Positions 4,137 through 6,013 of a DNA stretch of 6,013 bases are shown here, piece by piece. The notes under the pieces were generated by a model. It was not told the origin of the DNA. It ran no database searches and saw only the letters and a program-made list of their open reading frames with translations. A program made the position numbers and the translations under genes. The stretch is taken from positions 1 through 6,013 of the forward strand of contig JAHZEH010000128.1 in assembly GCA_019421925.1 (NCBI GenBank), in the 5' to 3' direction. Position 1 is the stretch's first letter, and each line of letters begins with the position of its first letter. This DNA comes from Clostridia bacterium. Lineage in GTDB: Bacteria > Bacillota > Clostridia > Christensenellales > CALWSW01.

Positions 4137-5759
4137 CTAGTCCAGAACGCCGGAGATGGCCGGCATAATCTGTTTCTTGCGGGACATAACGCCCGGCAGG
4201 AACACCGAATCCTGCTGCACAGGCAGTCCAAACGCCCGCGAGACGATTTCGCCGGCGTCCTTGCCGACAAACAGCAGCCGCGTTCCCTCCTCCACGATCT
4301 GGGTGAGCATCATCAGGACCAGGTCGTATTTCCCCTCCTCCAGGGTCCCGCGCATGCATCCGAACAGGTCCTTCTCCATGTGGCGCAGGTCGGAGACCTC
4401 CATGCACGTCACCTGCCCCACGCCCACCTTGTGATCCCCCAGGACAAACTGCTTGAAGTCCTGGTCCAGCAGGGTGCGGGCGTCCTTCTCGGAGATATCG
4501 GCGGCGGCGGAAAATATCTCCCGTCCCAGCTCCTCCAGATCAATGCCCGCCAGCTGCACCATGCGCATGGCCATCTTTTTGTCCTTCTCCGTGCAGGTGG
4601 GGGACTTGAACATAACGGTATCGGAGATGATACCCGCCGCAATGAGCCCGGCCAGAGCTCTGGACGGAGTGACGCCATGCTCGAAGAAGAGGGAGGCTAC
4701 CAGCGTGGTGGAACTGCCCACCGGCTCGGCCCTGAAATAGACCGGGCCGCTGGTCTGCAGGTCGGCGATGCGGTGGTGGTCGATGATCTCCAGCAGTTCC
4801 GCCTCCTCCAGGCCGCGCACCGACTGGCTGCGCTCGTTGTGATCCACCAGGATGACCCGTTTCTTGGCGTGGTTGAGCAGATGGTAGCGGCTCACGGTGC
4901 CCAGCACCCTTTCCTCGCTGTCCAGGACGGGATAGCTGGGCGCGCGGTTCTTCTGCATTGTCTCGCGCACGTCGTCCAGAAAGTCGTCCACGTGGAAGGT
5001 TGTGATGTCCTCCGTCCGCATCAGCCGGGAAGCGGGCACGGAGTGGGAGATCATGCGGGAGGCCCGATAGGGGTCGTAGTGGGTGACGATGGTGGTCATG
5101 GGAGCCCTCTCCGCCTCCTCTGCCACCGGCGTGCCAGCGTCCACCTGACAGAGCACCAGGCAGTTCACCCCCGCCTTTGCCGCCGCCTCCACCATGCCGG
5201 TCTGGTTGCCGGCGATCAGCACCGCATTGCCAAACCGCTCCTTCGTGATATAATCGGCATCGTGCACCGCTACGGCCAGGGAGCCCTTGACCTCGTCCCA
5301 CTCGTTGCCGCACAGGAGCAGCCCCTCCAGAGCAGATGCCAGGTTGAAGGCGGTGGTATCCACCATGAGGCCATGGATGGCCGTGCGCATGTCGTGCTCG
5401 GCAATGTCCGAGACGTTGAGCACGCCCACCAGCTTGCCCGCCTCGTCGGCAATGGAGATAATCTGAACGTGGTGCTCAATCATGATGTCCCAGGCCGTGC
5501 GCACAGTGACGCCCTCCCCCACAATGGGCGGACGGTCAAAACGCACGTCTGAGAGCTGGGTCTTGACGTTGGTGATGAGAGGCGGCGCCTCATATCCGAA
5601 GCGCTCCAGCACAGTGGCTGTCTCCTTGGTCAGTTCCCCCAGGCGGACGGCGACGGCTTCCCGTTCCCCCAGGGCGTTTTTGAGCGCGGCGTATGCGATT
5701 GCCGATACGATGGAATCCGTATCCGGATTGCGATGCCCGGTGATATAAATTTTGCCCAT
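4137..5759 (-). CDS. ppaC: Manganese-dependent inorganic pyrophosphatase, family II, with CBS and DRTGG domains
   Basis: 540 residues. It hydrolyses PPi to two phosphates in the cytoplasm, pulling biosynthetic reactions forward. Residue numbers are from the ATG at 5759. The DHH catalytic domain is split: GHRNPDTDS at 8-16 (metal ligands H9, D13, D15), then VDHNE at 305-309 (D306), IDHHR at 326-330 (H328, H329) and SDT at 379-381 (D380). The DHHA2 domain follows and ends with SRKKQ at 526-530, the substrate-binding signature. All canonical family II metal and substrate residues are present. The insert of roughly 70-300 holds CBS 1 (about 71-126), a DRTGG domain (about 131-241) and CBS 2 (about 242-299). 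Characterised CBS-PPases are controlled by AMP/ADP and, when DRTGG is present, by diadenosine polyphosphates; the same is inferred here. An ATG nine codons upstream (5786) is rejected, because AGGAGG (5768-5773) sits 8 bases before 5759 and the predicted transcription starts (5781-5794) leave no room for a leader at 5786. It is monocistronic. Confidence 0.95.
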   Translation of the reverse strand: MGKIYITGHRNPDTDSIVSAIAYAALKNALGEREAVAVRLGELTKETATVLERFGYEAPPLITNVKTQLSDVRFDRPPIVGEGVTVRTAWDIMIEHHVQIISIADEAGKLVGVLNVSDIAEHDMRTAIHGLMVDTTAFNLASALEGLLLCGNEWDEVKGSLAVAVHDADYITKERFGNAVLIAGNQTGMVEAAAKAGVNCLVLCQVDAGTPVAEEAERAPMTTIVTHYDPYRASRMISHSVPASRLMRTEDITTFHVDDFLDDVRETMQKNRAPSYPVLDSEERVLGTVSRYHLLNHAKKRVILVDHNERSQSVRGLEEAELLEIIDHHRIADLQTSGPVYFRAEPVGSSTTLVASLFFEHGVTPSRALAGLIAAGIISDTVMFKSPTCTEKDKKMAMRMVQLAGIDLEELGREIFSAAADISEKDARTLLDQDFKQFVLGDHKVGVGQVTCMEVSDLRHMEKDLFGCMRGTLEEGKYDLVLMMLTQIVEEGTRLLFVGKDAGEIVSRAFGLPVQQDSVFLPGVMSRKKQIMPAISGVLD

Positions 5760-5767
5760 GGCCAGCT

Positions 5768-5773
5768 CCTCCT
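5768..5773 (-). promoter_or_regulatory. Ribosome binding site fixing the pyrophosphatase start
   Basis: AGGAGG on the minus strand lies eight bases upstream of the ATG at 5757-5759, and the protein from there begins MGKIYITGHRNPDTDS, as family II enzymes do. The longer frame starting at 5786 has no such site. Confidence 0.85.
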
Positions 5774-5787
5774 GTCGTGTCCCCATT

Positions 5788-5829
5788 AAGGTATCTTAAC
5801 GTTATATATTTGTCAAGCGCTGAAGTAAA
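5788..5829 (-). promoter_or_regulatory. Two overlapping promoters of the pyrophosphatase gene with an inverted repeat
   Basis: Promoter 1 on the minus strand has TTTACT (5824-5829, 4 of 6) and TATAAC (5801-5806, 5 of 6), spacer 17, start near 5794. Promoter 2 has a perfect TTGACA (5811-5816) and a poor TACCTT (5788-5793), spacer 17, start near 5781. An inverted repeat TTAAG-GTAT-CTTAA (5786-5799) covers the start region and the second -10, where a repressor could sit. Which promoter is used cannot be decided from sequence. Confidence 0.5.
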
Positions 5830-5919
5830 ATGGTTAAAACAAAATATATAATAGCCCGAAAAGAACAAAACAGCGTTTAATACAGCGATTATCCGTCCGA
5901 TTTGTGCAAAATATACAAT
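5830..5919. other. AT-rich spacer, no gene seen
   Basis: This stretch is clearly richer in A and T than the rest of the window. A plus-strand TATAAT (5847-5852) is present but has no -35 at the right distance and no gene to its right within the window. No conserved RNA or protein element is recognisable. Confidence 0.4.
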
Positions 5920-6012
5920 TCAATCTTGCATTTGTCTGGCGCCCATCCGCCGCTTCCCTGTCTGGAGGCGCTTGTGATTGTACTCACTATGTACGGGAAA
6001 GCAAAAAGCTGC
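5920..6012 (-). pseudogene. Possible decayed 3' end of an IS3-family-like transposase
   Basis: On the minus strand one frame is open from 6012 to a TGA at 5920-5922 and contains EYNHKRLQTGKRRMGARQ. This resembles the YYN.(K/E)R.Q......P...R tail of IS3-type DDE transposases. The residues expected just before it (a Tyr-Ile pair) appear as PYIVS in the neighbouring frame, suggesting a frameshift near 5981-5985. Only about 30 residues are visible and no ribosome binding site or terminal repeat is in view, so this is a weak call. It could be chance. Confidence 0.25.
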
Positions 6013-6013
6013 C

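Noticed and set aside
3974..4168. Plus-strand frame of 64 codons after the small protein gene
   Set aside because: It starts in the right arm of the hairpin, has no ribosome binding site, and runs through the bidirectional terminator into the antisense of the pyrophosphatase.
4380..5552. A 390-codon open frame on the plus strand across the pyrophosphatase gene
   Set aside because: It is antisense to an unmistakable family II pyrophosphatase. The product is His/Gln/Gly-rich with no domain signature, and no ribosome binding site fits.

Overview
The window reads as chromosomal DNA of a moderately high-G+C Firmicute, most likely a gut clostridium of the Oscillospiraceae type (Flavonifractor, Oscillibacter, Intestinimonas and similar). 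This is inferred from strong GGAGG-type ribosome binding sites, a lipoprotein with a classic lipobox, sigma-A-like promoters, GC-rich intrinsic terminators, and a family II pyrophosphatase carrying CBS and DRTGG domains, an architecture typical of clostridia. No search could be run, so the genus is not established.

Layout. 1-369 is the 3' end of a plus-strand gene for a probable surface or secreted protein with an FxLYD-like beta domain. 370-1172 is an 800-bp stretch with no convincing ordinary protein gene. It holds three successive minus-strand hairpins, each followed by a U-tract only when read leftward, and each lying downstream of a promoter-like sequence. I read it as three small RNA genes on the minus strand. 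Two are diverged tandem copies with the same promoter architecture (RNA A about 684-786, RNA B about 912-1029). The third (RNA C, about 372-632) is unrelated and folds on itself through a long closing helix. A divergent promoter at 1106-1134 then drives a 630-residue polytopic membrane protein that looks like a GT-C-fold glycosyltransferase (1173-3065), followed by a strong terminator. A two-gene unit follows: a small lipoprotein (3292-3684) and a small single-pass membrane or secreted protein (3700-3951). The second stop codon lies inside a 21-bp hairpin. A 46-bp perfect palindrome (4084-4129) separates this unit from the convergent minus-strand gene for a CBS/DRTGG-containing Mn-dependent inorganic pyrophosphatase (4137-5759), which has its own promoter region. 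The right edge is AT-rich and may contain a decayed insertion-sequence transposase end.

How they fit together. The genes do not form an obvious pathway. The pyrophosphatase is a housekeeping enzyme that removes the PPi made by biosynthesis and is probably tuned by adenine nucleotides. The membrane protein and the two small exported proteins are envelope functions. The most unusual part is the cluster of minus-strand RNAs between the first gene and the glycosyltransferase-like gene, and in particular the duplicated pair. The pair shares a promoter with an upstream conserved block, a GATAGC motif at a fixed distance from the -10, and a short conserved ATGGTTCA...GATTGC segment that could be either an RNA motif or an 11-12 codon micro-ORF.
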